From the NCBI RefSeq assembly GCF_023278565.1, contig NC_064672.1, forward strand, positions 2,542,001-2,606,000: a DNA stretch of 64,000 nucleotides. The letters are read 5' to 3'. The position numbers and the translations under genes were made by a program. This document shows, piece after piece, positions 36,969 through 48,779 of the stretch. The stretch comes from Colletotrichum lupini. Its lineage: Eukaryota; Ascomycota; Sordariomycetes; Glomerellales; Glomerellaceae. Below the pieces are notes generated by a model, which searched no databases, was not told where the DNA came from, and saw nothing but the letters and a program-made list of their open reading frames with translations. Within the stretch, counting starts at the first letter, position 1; each line of letters opens with the position of its first letter.

Positions 36969-38871
36969 CCGCACCCGCTCGGGCGAGCTAGATAGAGAAG
37001 AATTTCAGGAACAATACCTAGAGAGCAGAAGAATTATCATGAACGATTCCCTAAATATAGGTATGACAGGTCACCCTGTCATTATCTCATTGTAACCTAA
37101 TCGCTCTACCCACTTGAGGCACACCAGCGACAGATTCCAGGCGTGTCCTGTTCCGCCACGTAGCAGTCACGCGTTTCTTTATACCTATTGAGACCATTTA
37201 CTCGCGTGATTGAGCAGATACCGTCGTACCTATTCGAGTGAGCCTGATGGAAAGGAGGAAAGCTGCCGTAGTTCACCGTGCCTGCATGAGAAAGATATCC
37301 TGGCTCATATTCCCAGACTGAAGGTTCCGCCCTATCTCACTTAGAGTCCAGTCCATGGACATCTCGCAGCTGACGACTTGCTCCGAGGGCCCATTGTCCC
37401 TTGTGTGGGATCTCACGTCCAGTCAGTCAGCGTTCGCGTTTTTATACTTTATCAAAAGTCTTATACTCACGTAATTCTCAATGGTGCGAAGGTGAGCCTT
37501 TTCTCTCGTTTCTGTTTCTGTTGATATCGGTGTACTTGGAAAATCCTTCTCCATGTACATGCCCGCTTTGTCCGTGAAAAGACCCACGTGCCACAGCCCG
37601 AGCACAGTTGAGTCTTTGTACATACAGTTGATGGTGAAGTGAATGGTTTGCTACTTTGCGTTCACCCATGTTGGCTTGGCTCGAAGTATACCCTGTGGCG
37701 GTTAGCCAAAGATGACAAGAGACACTTGGGAACTGTGGTTTTATTACCCAGCAAGCCTTGCGTCCCTTTAATGAAGATGATGAATTGGATAGCCCGCGGC
37801 AGCTAGACTTACTTTAAGTGGCCAGCTTGCAGTTTGTGATCACATACTCATGGGCTGGAGTTTGTCTTGATCTCTTTCTTAGGGGAGCCTTTCAACCTGG
37901 AAGAAGAAGAGGAAACACCACAAACTAGTTAGCCAGAGGCAGAGTCCGAACCTGATACAGAGGCTCCGGTCGAACACAGAGTGGTTAGTGAGCCTACATT
38001 TGCTATGAGTACTTCCGCCTCTCATTTATCTTATTCCTTTCCGGGATGTATTGAGGCCACACGTTGTCAAGCAGGCTGGCGATTCTGAGGCTAAAGAGTG
38101 CTGGACACCCATCAAGCTTTCATATACTCATATACGAAGGCTTCAACAAGATGGGAAAGTAGAAGGAGGAAGTATGTAAAGCCAGATTCATCTCAAATAT
38201 TAGAAGTAAAGATTTCCACAGAGGGAGATTTCGCTCCGGAAGTTGCACACGCTGGACACTAAGAAGCGGATGATATTTGTCATGTTGCTTGTCTCCTTTT
38301 AAAGTAAGGTACTCGCAGTAGGTTCCCATTTGCAACCAAGCGTTAAATCATGTAGTTTCCATTTGCACGAGCATATCTTGATATGGCTTGTCGACATAAC
38401 ATTCATCCAACCCCATCATAGCCAGCATGCTGACGCCAGGAGGATAATCATCTCTCACTTCTCCCACAACGCTCTGTCTACTAGATTTTGCATGGTGTAA
38501 ATATTCAATTCATCCCTTTGCAGTTGAAGGCATGAACGGTGCATCTTTCAGCAACTAAGCCTTGGTTCATGATAATGTATTAACAGCGGCAGTAGAGATG
38601 CTGAAGGCATATTACGCACCAAGGGAACCGTGTTCATTAACGCGGCATGCTGCCACTGACTGTCCAACTACTGAAGTGTATGGGTATATGTCGCAAGAAC
38701 AACTTTCCCGTCCCATGCAGTCATGAACTCATGGAACCTCCATATTCAAGCCCCTTTTGTGCCTTCGAGATGCCTATTACCCAAAGGAAAATGTCATCCA
38801 TATTGAATCTCCTTTCATCATAATCATCATCCTTCGTAAAGAAGCCTGCACAATGACAATGCCTTAACCCT

Positions 38872-41335
38872 TTATGCGCCGTTGTTACCCCCATTGGCAG
38901 AGCCAGTGGAGGCAGTATGGTGATGCCCAAGACCCAGCACTCTTTGAAGGCTCTTCCTAATACCCTTTCCGGTGCCGTCGTCCTGGCCCTCAGATGCCTT
39001 CTCGCCTCTGCCCAAAAAGCCGAAGCTCATCCTGCGAGTGGGATTCGGGCCCTGCCCGTCCGTCACTGACTTCTTGCGCCGTCGTACAGCCACAATGCCG
39101 GGCTCCGCGGCTGAGGGCTTCGGTGGCCACTCGCCATCCCGCTTCCATCCGACCACGCACGCCCGAATCATGTCTGACAAGTTGACGGGACATGATGGTG
39201 TCAGCGCGTGGACAATGACCTTCTCGTATAGGGAAATGTATACGGAGGGAGTTATAGATGCGCGCATTGGGTTACCCGGAGGGAGCAGTGGCGCTGGAAC
39301 AGGAATGAGTGTCTCGACGGGGTATGTCGTTGACGTGGGAGATGCCGTCGACTTTTGAGACTCCTTAGACTTTATCGCGGTGAGTTCCTTGGACGGGTCC
39401 TTGGAGAGCTCAGAGCCGTCTGAGACAGCGGCTGAAGCTTCGTTGCTCACCCGCTGTTGCAGGGAATGCGCAGGCGACGCTGGTGAGGCGGGAGCGGGTT
39501 GAGGATGGGAGAATGATGTGCGGAAGAAGAGGCGGCGTGGGGAGAGAGGCGAGAACGTCTGCGTAGGAGAAACGGGCTTTGTGCGAACGCGCACCGTTCT
39601 TGCGCCTGTCCAGGCATTGCGCCTTGCCTCAAAGCAAGCCAACCCTTCATTCCATTCCATCTCCTCGCGCAGGGCTCGCCGTCTCCGCGCACGCTTGTCT
39701 GCTATAGACGCCTTGACTGTCGCGCCGATTGCATCGGGGCTGTCGAAACGGAATGGAGAGAGAGACAGGGGAGGATCTTCGTCGGACAGGTCAGATACCC
39801 ATTCTAGGCGAGGTTTGAAACGCGCCGCGTCTTCTGAGACGGTGCTGTAGACAGACTCAGCGTCGCTATCTTCCTCTTCTTCGTCGTCGTCGCCTTCTTC
39901 GCTGTCTGTTGTGTGGATGGCTTCATCGTTCGAATTCGCCGTAGTTTCGACCTTTGGCTCAGAAGTTTCCTGTTGCGGTTGCTCGGCGGCGTCTTGTTCG
40001 GGTGTTGCACTAACATCGGGTGTAGAATCGCCGTTCTGAGGTGGGGGTACGACTGGTGGCCAGACGAATTCCCAATCATTGCGAATCTTGGCAGTCAAGT
40101 ACTTCTTGACAGCTGCCTTTTGCTTTTCTTTGTCCTTGCTTAGTAAATCAGGATCGTAATCGGGCAAGTCCAAGGCCAGAGGCTGCTGTGACATGGACAG
40201 ACGGAACTTGGCTAGCGGTGAGCGTGGAGACTTGTACATGTCTGAGAAGAGCATCTTGGAGTTCGAGGAGGAGGAAGGATATGGGTTTGGCTTTGACGAG
40301 GGGTTGGCCGACGGCGCAGCTGACGAGGAAGGAGAAGCAGGAGGCATGAGAGGCGAGTCGAGGGACGAGGAACCGGGCGCCGTGTGCTTTATATGAAGGG
40401 CAAGTGAAGCTCCGGGCAGGGTTGCCGCGGGCGTAGTAGTAGCAGTAGCAGCTAATGCTGGCGGCGTAGCAGCAGCAGCCGCAGCCGTCTCCGTCGCAGT
40501 CGCGTGCGGGGTGGGCTGGTGGTGCGGGTGAGGGTGATGGAGCTGGGGCGCGCCGACGTCTGGATCTGGGACGGGGACTAGGACTGGGACTGGGGTGGTG
40601 GTCGCGGCCACGGGTGGCCTGATGTTGGTTTCCAAGGGGGCTGGACTGTTAGTTATATCAATCCTGTCATGTATATGGCCTGCACGCTGTTTTGGTTTCG
40701 TGCAACACGACACTCATAAGTCATGCAACATGCACCGCATCCAGGGTGCCGTGAACAAAACGAAAACGGGGTAAAGGAAGGAGGAGGAGGGTCGTGTTGG
40801 AGTAGCGTGTGCCACTCTTTGGCATCGTGTATGAATAGGTAGGTATTGGGGTCAAGTGTCGGCGGGCAAGCCAAGATGGTCCAGACCCTTGCTCTGTCTA
40901 CCACCTATTCCATTTCTGTCTGTATTGGGGCAATTCGGGGGGAGGCACATGGGAATAGATATAAAAAAAGGTGGAGGATGGACAAGTGAAGAAAGGGCCA
41001 GGCTACACCAAGCAATCGGACTTGATGCCTGTACTGTGTAGTGCGTGTACCTAGTAGCGCGCGCGGGTGAAAGAGAAGGTCAAGGAGAGGAGGCAGAAGG
41101 TGCCAGGACCATCTCGGTTTAGCGTCCTGTGTCTCATTCACTCACCTTGATCTGACGAAGGAGGAGCGGTGACCCCTTCGCCACGGAGAGCAGAAGCAGT
41201 AGCAGCTGCAGTATCAGTAGTAGAATCAGACGCAGACGCAGACGCAGATGCAGACGGAAAATGGTGGTGATCTTGTTGGCTGGGCATGGATGTAGCAGTG
41301 GATGGCGCCTCGGCGTGCGAAGAAGGTAACGCCAT
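38872..41335 (-). CDS. Gag1-like clamp domain (DUF4050) protein
   Basis: Exons 41335..41146 and 40640..38872 give 652 aa. Exon 1 encodes a Ser/Ala/Asp-rich start (MALPSSHAEAPSTATSM); the 505-nt intron ends with CTAACAGTCCAG, and the join QAPLETNIRPP keeps frame. The unspliced frame upstream of the acceptor opens at an in-frame ATG (40713), but that stretch looks intronic and carries the branch site. The conserved part begins LPDYDPDLLSKDKEKQKAAVKKYLTAKIRNDWEFVWPP and continues with PRLEWVSDLSDEDPP, EEMEWNEGLACFEARRNAWTGA and PSVYISLYEKVIVHALTPSCPVNLSDMIRACVVGWKRDGEWPP. I match this to the fungal Gag1-like clamp family from memory; the biochemical role is not known to me. Long Pro/Ala/Ser tracts separate these blocks. 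Confidence 0.7.
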
Positions 41336-42547
41336 GATATGTGAAAGAAGGGGATCGATCAACCAGCCCAAGTATTCGCACTCCTACTACACGTGTACGA
41401 GACGAGGGGGCGTTCCAGGGTCCAACAAGGCATGAAGTTCGTTCGGCCAAGCGAAAAAAAGTCAGAAAAGAAGCGAAAGGCAATTCTGACTCTATTTCTT
41501 GCGTCTTACGCTAAGGTAGTTGGGAAAGCACATCCGCCAGGGCCAATTTTTCCCTCCTTCCCAAAGGTTAAGAAAAGGTGGGCAGGGATCCATCATACAG
41601 TACGGAGTACATCCACCAAGCAGCATCAGGGAACCAAAGTCCAATGTCACCACTTTAGTTGCACTTGCCCTCGCGTCTGAGTTTGTGCCTGTCAGCGAGT
41701 GCCACCTCTATTCAAGATAGGCGTACGGATACCTTCCACGGTATTATCCAATATCGCGAAAAGTCACCCTGAGCTGGCCAGTTTGGCAAGGTGCTTGCCG
41801 GCCTGCCTGCCTGGGAATGACGATACATCGTACCTTACGAACCCACTCTGAAGGTTAGCTAACCTTGCGCTTTCGATGGTAAGGACCTGGAAAGTGGGGA
41901 GACGATGGACAGGACCTTTGGTGTGATTGCCCACGCGACATGGCTCTGCAAAAGTTTGCCCTCCCAGAGTGACATCGCCATCGGCATCGGATCCGAGCTC
42001 ACCTCTCACCTCACAGAAAGAGGATGCCACTTGGAAAACCTCGTCGGTCAGCTGTTCTAGCCTGGCAAACCTGCCCTGGCTTTTTTGCCCCGTCGGTATC
42101 GCGTTCTTTTCACTACCTAGCACCTCTACCAACACAGTAGAATCCGAGAAAGAGGGTCCTCCAACTGGAAGCCGTCTCCAAGCTAGGACACTGTCATTGG
42201 CTTGGCATGACAAGCCAAAAGGACGGGAGGGTCCTCTGCTCCCCCCAGCAACTTCCGGCGAGCTGCAGCGTGCCCGTGAGTTTGCTTGATTGCTCGATAT
42301 CTTACGGAGCTTGCCTGCGGCTTGCTGACTTGTCAATCTCCTTGAGTTTGCCAAGCTGGTTCGCTGCTTGATTCTCACTCATGTCCACCGACCAGTAAGC
42401 TCGACCGGTGTTGTAGCCTGTCATATTGTAGGTAGGTCTCAATCAACCCCCCCGTCCCGGCTTCTTGCAGGTGCAGATCCGGGGTGTGGTTGGTTTCCTG
42501 GGCCACGAAAGAAACATGAACACCCCAGACGCGGAGAGCTGCAGTCA

Positions 42548-42568
42548 ACCACCACCACCACCACCACC
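42548..42568. repeat. Microsatellite (ACC)x7
   Basis: Seven exact trinucleotide copies lie in non-coding DNA. Confidence 0.9.
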
Positions 42569-42966
42569 TCGTCAGTCAGCCAGTATTGGACCCGGTACCA
42601 AAGCAATTTACCGAGGTAGGTACTGCTGTAGGCTGTACGGTATACCAGTCACCCAGAGGGGATGTAAGCTTGTTGACTGGAAGAAACATAGTTCAACTCC
42701 AACCGAGAAAGTGAACACCCCCGGCCGGTGAATCATGACGTTGAATATTTCTAATCCATCAGAATCATTTCAACAGCAGCGTTCGACGGTTGAAATCGCA
42801 AACCCCATATTTTTTGTTCCCCCAGATCCGCTTCAACGTGCGCGCCCCCTTTTCTTTCGGACATCGCGCCACTCGCACATGTCGGCAATGAGGCTCGGGG
42901 GAAGACTATACAAGCAAGCGACGCACTCCGTCTATCGGGCCAAGTAGAGAGGAAATCAAGCTACGG

Positions 42967-42980
42967 ATACCTAAGGTACC
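42967..42980. repeat. ACCT..AGGT element ATACCTAAGGTACC
   Basis: This is a member of the dispersed intergenic ACCTnAGGT set described in the findings. Confidence 0.6.
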
Positions 42981-43748
42981 CAAGCTTTATCCAAGATCGC
43001 TACCTTACTTGGCTTCTATCTGCCTAGCTGACTCGGCGCTTGAAAACACCCTCGTGGGCAACACTCAACGCTCGCCCAAACCTTGGTCCAGAAACTTCGC
43101 TACAGATGTATCCATCGCTACTCCGTACCTTTGCGGAGAAGTAGCTGCCAATTGCTCGAATCCTTTCAGGCAAGGTCTGAGGCGGGGGAGAGACACCACA
43201 TGACTGACGCCTTCTCGCTCTGTGCAAGGATCTCCCACCAATCTGATTATATAAGCCAGCGACTGCTCCACGGGGATGCTCCGTAGCGTGGTAAGGATCG
43301 TCGCTTGTCGCATCACCCCACAGCCGAACCGCTCATGTGTCGAGCGCTGGATTGACGACAGACCGGACGGCCAGCTCCGAAGCTTAGGGGTCTTGTGTAT
43401 TCCGTGATTTGCAATCAGTGAGCTGATGTCTTCACAAACTTCCCCATGTCGCATGCTTTTGGAAATAAGGCTGAAGCATTGGAGCGCCGGTCATGTACTC
43501 TGTATGCCCTTGCAACTAAAAACTCTAGATTCGTTACTTTGTTTTAGGCTACTCCTGATTATGTGTACTGTGAAATGATGCCAATTTTCGCCTAGCGCCG
43601 CTCCCTCTCCCCCAAACGACACCCTTTGACTGTGGAGGTAAGCTCCCATCTGCATTTCAGGTGTCTCGTAACTCGAATACAGCTTGTGATATCCCTCGAA
43701 GAATAACAGCCAAGCATCAAGAAAGGGGTTTAACGCATCCATGTCTTT

Positions 43749-45123
43749 CTATGCGACTTCCTCAACCATCTTGCCAGATTTCAGACCTGGAGGTCCAAAC
43801 ACCTTGCCAGTCGGTCCTCCGATAATCTCCTCAGGAACAGCAACGATGCTGCCCTTCTTGGAGTTGACCCAGCGGACAAAGGCGACATCCGGCTTCGATG
43901 AGCCGCCGCCGGGCGTGTCCTCGCCATTGGCTCCCTTGCCCTTGGTCTTGGGCGCCTGTTTCTTCAAAAGCTTGTTGATGGTTTCCATCTATTGTTTGGC
44001 AGTTAGCATGCGCCTGCAAATGGCCCAGTCATCCGCAAACAATAATAATACTTGCCTTGACTTCTTCGTTGCGCTTGTCAGACAGGTTTCGTCGTCGACG
44101 TGCCATTTCTGCCCTTCTCATAGATAATTCTTCAGCAGTGAAGACCTTCTTTGCTTGGACCTCTGTTGTAATTCCATGTCAGTGTTCTGCTTTTCGTAAG
44201 GATGCCTCGCAAAACAGCGCATTCTTACCGTCTGAGAGTTTCATATACTGCTGAGGCTCGTCCTCGAAGCGAGCCCGCTGTCTCCTCGTCATCTTGGTCA
44301 AATCGGGTGTGCCCTCACGACTGCCCAGATCGCTGTCGAGCTCGCCTTCGGCATCCACTCCCACAGTCTCGTCTGCGACTTCAATCTCCTCTTCCTCCTC
44401 GCCCTCGGCGTCTTCTTCCTCGCCTTCGGCATCTTCCTCTTCGCCTTCGGCATCCTCTTCTTCGTCTTCCTCGTCATCGTCGTCCTCATCGTCGTCGTCG
44501 CCGGCGCCTCCAACATCGATGCTCATGTTCATCGTGTTCTCAGGGTCACTGACTTCAATCTCGCTGAGCTCCTCCTCGTCATCGTCATCGTCCTCAATCA
44601 CCCTCGCCGCTGCTGGTCGTCGAGGAGTAACCTTTCCAGCCTTGGGCAAGGAGATCTTGATGGTGGGGGCCGCAGGGGTGTCCATGTCGATGTCGCCATC
44701 GGCATCTTCCTCCTCGCCCTCGGCGTCGACTTCCATGTCGTCGTCATCGCCATCTGCGTCAGGCTCCTCCATTTCCTCGTCTTCGTCTTCCTCCTCCTCG
44801 TCGCTGTCGGATTCTACAACGTAGCTCTTCTTTGGGCCACGGTTGCGTCTGCCGGCAACGACCTCGCTGTTGACCGAAATGCTGTTTCCCGTCGAGTTCC
44901 GCCCCCTGCTGGTGGCCTCGCGAAGCTTGTTCGCGGGTACCTTGACAGTGAGGTTCAGGTGCTCACTTCCTGGTGACGAGGGCGGGCCGCGGGACACGCC
45001 CGAGGTCCGGCCATCTGAGCGGCGAGCACGGGTAGACATGCTGCTTGTTCGCTCGCTATCGGCCCAGTCAGTAATTTGTTCTTGCGCCTTCTTGGCCGCC
45101 GAGCGGCGCGGTCGCGAAGCCAT
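43749..45123 (-). CDS. IES2: INO80 chromatin-remodelling complex subunit 2 (Ies2, PAPA-1 type)
   Basis: Exons 45123..44229, 44162..44056 and 43988..43749 give 413 aa. The N-terminus is basic (MASRPRRSAAKKAQ), the middle is a long Asp/Glu tract, and the C-terminal third carries the PAPA-1 signature: MTRRQRARFEDEPQQYMKLSD, then DEVQAKKVFTAEELSMRRAE with MARRRRNLSDKRNEEVK, then METINKLLKKQ. The end reads FVRWVNSKKGSIVAVPEEI, which resembles the conserved C-terminus of Ies2/INO80B. Ies2 is a nuclear subunit that activates the Ino80 ATPase during nucleosome sliding. Intron 2 (44055..43989) has a GC donor (AAG then GCAAGT) with a normal CTAAC branch and TAG acceptor, a rare GC-AG intron; the join is supported by frame and by the continuous PAPA-1 helix. 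Confidence 0.88.
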
Positions 45124-46983
45124 GTCTGGAAATATGCGTATATGCGAAGGCTGATCTGTCTCGTGGGTTGTCTTGGCAGAAGAACAATGACGCGCGAAGG
45201 GGGTTTACGCCACGTATGAGCGGTTTATGTACGGAATGAAGATGGGATATCTCGGGGTGAAAAGGTTTAGGGTGGTTTCGGGATGATGGTGGGGGAGTTT
45301 TTATCCAAGATTGGACGCGGGAGGTTGAATTAAGGTAAGCTCGGGGGGCCGGTCCAGACAAGGAAGGGGAAGGGGAAAGGCGAGGTGGCACTGCTGCTAG
45401 GGAATCTGATCCCTTGATACGGGAGATGAGGTAAGGCAGTCAATGTAGTTGGCCGAGATGCAACTTTAGCCCAGGTAGGTTTCAACGCCTTCTTTTCTTA
45501 ATGAATCGCACACGCACGCGCGGGGCGCCTTTTTTGGTTTTTTCTTAAACCACCCGGGGACTCTCGAGTCTCGACACGGCCACTTTCCCAACAAGAACTA
45601 TGTCGTGGAACCAAATCGGATTCGAGGAGTGTGCACAACCCCGGCCGATATAGTCTCTCTTTCTTCTCGAGATGTTGGTTTGCGTATTGATGTCGTTGCC
45701 GCTTGCCTCACTTGACTTGGCACAGCAATCCGGCGATGTTGATATAGTGATTTGAAGGAGGAGAGACAAGTACGAGGTGAAGTTTGATGGAGGTGCAGCG
45801 TGGAGATGTGACGGAGTGACAAGGAAAAAGCTAAACGGAAGAGGTCGCATCTGCGATGGGATTTTGAGCTTACCGATTGATTGATACCTTACGGAGGATA
45901 GACGACGCTTAGCCGCAGCAAGCAAGATGGGCGCGCGCAAACAGGCGGACGGCAAGTGGGATGGATAATCGCCTTTTTGGTGGCCTATCGCCCTCACAAC
46001 TGGATACCAGGCACAGAGCAACCTTGCTGGGACGGTTTTGGTGGCTGTGGCCAAGCCAAGCCGCAGAAGGCAGAAAAAAAAAGTGAACCCCCTGGAAAAT
46101 GGGAACTGAGACTTTTGGGATCGATTGGATCTTGTCGCCTCCTGCGCGTGCTGCAGCTGTCGCTTCTTCTCTTTTCTTTGCTCTCCTGCGTTTCTTTCGT
46201 GTGACGCTTGGTTTCTCAACCCCTGGCGCGTGAGCTTTCGTTCCTGTCCCCCTTTACTTAGCGAGTCCACTCCCCAATTGTCTCCTGCTCATCTGGTATA
46301 CAGCGACATGAGCAATTGGCCCGGTGCGAGCTTACCTTAATCCCTGGTCGCGCGGCGAGGTGTGTCGGTGAAGGACGGCCCAGTTGAAGAGACGGTTGGA
46401 GATCGTCGGTGACCACGCGGCAGAGCGAATCGGATGATCCCGATTGAGAGGCTTTATTGGCTTGAAACAGGAGTAAACTCGGTACAGAGTACACCTTGAG
46501 GGTGGTTTTCGAGGCGGGCGAGAGATGAATAACGATTGCTATAGTTGAGACGGATTCTCAATGAGCATTGCTTGTGCTGGTCCGGTTCCTACTCACCTTG
46601 AGTTCAGCCTTTCACTAGAGCACTGAAGTCCGCTGAAGCGCGCCGGATGTCGAAAACGGAAGCCCCGTTTTTGGGGTGGTCGCCATGGGCACCGTGCATT
46701 GAGCCCAGCACCGTGTAGAACTGAAGGGCCTCTAGGTCAGCGAATGGCCGTTACGTGCTGGAACAGTGACCCCCGTAAAGAACGTCCAGCCTCTTCCGTT
46801 TCCCGCTTCCCCAGCCGAGGCATGTGGTCATAGGTGCCGAACCGCCGACCCCATCAACAACCCGCCCTCCGGACCAGCGCCCGGCTCATTGGCGATTCGA
46901 CATTGCGCCAATCTCGACAGCTCTCACAGACACAACGTTCCAAACTTTCTACTGCAACAGGGCACAATCTCTTTTCACTAACC
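45124..46983. other. Divergent intergenic region between IES2 and PEX14/17
   Basis: This 1.9 kb holds both promoters. An open frame of 241 codons on the minus strand (45545-46270) has the composition of non-coding DNA and no recognisable motif. Nothing else is seen. Confidence 0.45.
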
Positions 46984-48241
46984 ATGAGCGACTCCGACGA
47001 CAGCGGTAGCACGCCCGGCATCCCGTCATGGCAGCGCGGCCAAAAGAAAGAACCCGAACTCGAGCCGGAGACCACCATCTCACAGGATGCGAAGCAGGAC
47101 GATGTCTCCTCCCGCGAAGACAGCCCCGAAGTCGCCCGCAAGTTCCTGCAGGATGACGAGATCAAGGACGCGCCGAGGGAAGCAAAGGAGTCGTTCCTTA
47201 AGACCAAAGGCATCTCGCCAGAGGATATAGAGCAGTTGTTGGGTAGCTCGGCATCTGAGCCGGCGCAAGACGTATGCTTACCAGCTTCACTTTTGCCTCG
47301 TTTCGCGGATTTCTCATGACTGACAACACGAATTGCAGACCACTCAAACAGAACAGTTACCGCCAAGCTCAAGTCAAGTAACAACAGCGTCACCAGCACC
47401 AGCACACACAACACCATCACAGACACCTTCACCCTCACCCTCACCATCACCACCGCAAAACGAAATCTCCTTCCCCCGCCAAACAGACCAACCTCCCGTG
47501 GTAACCTACCCCGAATTCCTCACAAAACCGGCCCGCCCCCCGCCGCTCGTCACCGCAAACGGCATCCTCAACACCCTCTACGCCTTCGCCGGCATCTCCA
47601 CCCTCCTCTACGGCACGAGCAAGTACCTCGTCCAGCCCATGGTCGAGAACCTCACCGAAGCCCGCTACGATCTCCACGAGACAACCTCCCAGAACCTCGC
47701 AAAGATAATCGAGAAGCTCGAGGGCACCGTCTCCGAAATCCCCGCCCCCAAGAAGTCTGCCGCGGCAGGAGCAGCAGATGGCGCAAACAAGGACGCAGCA
47801 GACGACGACGCGAGCAGCGCCGACGACCCGACCGAAATGTTCCACCGCGACATCGGCACGCAGACCTCGATCCCTTCCACGCCCTCCCTGGCAACGTGGG
47901 GGGAGAACAAGGGCAGCGACAGCGACAAGGACAAGTCCGCGACGGACAGACAGGCCGACAAGCTGACGTGGTTCAAGAACCAGGCCGCCTGGCTCAAGAC
48001 CACGGTCGTCGCCGACGCCGACGACGTGGCGGACCTCAAGTCCAAGATGGACGTGCTCAAGGACGACCTCGTGCAGCTGGCGTACCCGAGCCCGTCCGAC
48101 TACGCCGGGAGCAGCTACTCGCTGTACGGCGGCCCGCGCAAGAACGAGCCCGAGGACGAGATCAAGAAGGCGCGAGATAATATTCGGAGGGTCAAGGGGG
48201 TGTTGCTCAGCACGAGGAACTTCCCTGCTTCCGCGAGGTGA
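46984..48241 (+). CDS. Peroxisomal docking-complex protein, Pex14/Pex17 type (PEX33-like)
   Basis: Exons 46984..47271 and 47339..48241 give 396 aa. The acidic N-terminus (MSDSDDSGSTPGIPSWQR) precedes a Pex14-like helical domain (VARKFLQDDEIKDAPREAKESFLKTKGISPEDIEQLL, about 55-91), which in Pex14 proteins binds Pex5 and Pex19. After a Ser/Thr/Pro linker come YPEFLTKPARPPPL and a hydrophobic segment around 172-192 (LNTLYAFAGISTLLYGTSKYLV), then a coiled-coil-prone stretch (DLHETTSQNLAKIIEKLEGTV). This layout matches the Pex14/17 protein of filamentous ascomycetes rather than canonical Pex14. It should sit in the peroxisomal membrane and help dock cargo receptors. Exact assignment between Pex14 and Pex14/17 is from memory of the families. 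Confidence 0.8.
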
Positions 48242-48779
48242 TTTATCCTTGCCTTGGTGGATAAATGTACCTTTTTGTCAAAGATGCGTTTAGGACACTG
48301 GACCGGGGCGGGATTGGTTATTTATGAGGATACGGAAATCTGTATCATATCAGTGAAAGGCTAATAATGGAACTGAGCGACTTTATCTACTATTGCTGGA
48401 CACCGCGCTGGAAATTGGTCAATATGGCGGGCGGTGTATGCTGTCAGCACGCTTATACCTGAAGGAAGCGAAAACAGCTTCACATGCCTACTTCGCTCGC
48501 AGCATACATATAGTGACCAAGTCAATTTGTCATCTTCAAAAAGGGGTTGTGATTTTTTCAGTCCCCTATCTCATCCATGCCATACGCTTTCTTGATATCT
48601 AACGTATCCATCCCGTATCATGCCTGCTAGAATGCAATAATCACATACAGTCCCTCAGGTCCGGAGTTGCTTTGCCTCTGGTATCTGGTCATGATACCCC
48701 GAAATGCGACCCCTCTGATTCGCCATCGTACGGCTGAAACCGCCCGCACGAGACTACTCCTTTTCTTCCGATTTTCTTT
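48242..48779. other. Intergenic between convergent genes
   Basis: This contains the 3' flanks of the peroxin and chromodomain genes. No other feature is seen. Confidence 0.5.

Larger units (their letters stand above)
34857..38871. other. Gene-poor block, probably degraded repeat DNA
   Basis: Four kilobases without an open frame of coding character. Codons read in any frame are broken by frequent stops, and AT content is higher than in the neighbouring genes, especially around 36770-37260. Notable contents are a (TGAGC)x5 microsatellite at 35474-35498, two related hairpins at 36879-36898 and 36949-36968, and an acid-rich frame near 37884-38093 interrupted by a TAG. This fits an old, mutated transposable-element relic, but I recognise no specific element, terminal repeat or protein motif. 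Confidence 0.4.
41336..43748. other. Intergenic, no gene seen
   Basis: This stretch holds the promoter of the DUF4050 gene and the 3' flank of the Ies2 gene. It contains an (ACC)x7 microsatellite at 42548-42568, several GGTAGGTA-type motifs, and the palindrome-like ATACCTAAGGTACC at 42967-42980. No frame has coding character. Confidence 0.45.

Noticed and set aside
44294..44824. A poly-Ser open frame on the plus strand
   Set aside because: It is the antisense of the Asp/Glu tract of IES2.
45545..46270. A 241-codon minus-strand open frame between IES2 and the peroxin gene
   Set aside because: Composition of non-coding DNA, no conserved motif, and it lies in a divergent promoter region.
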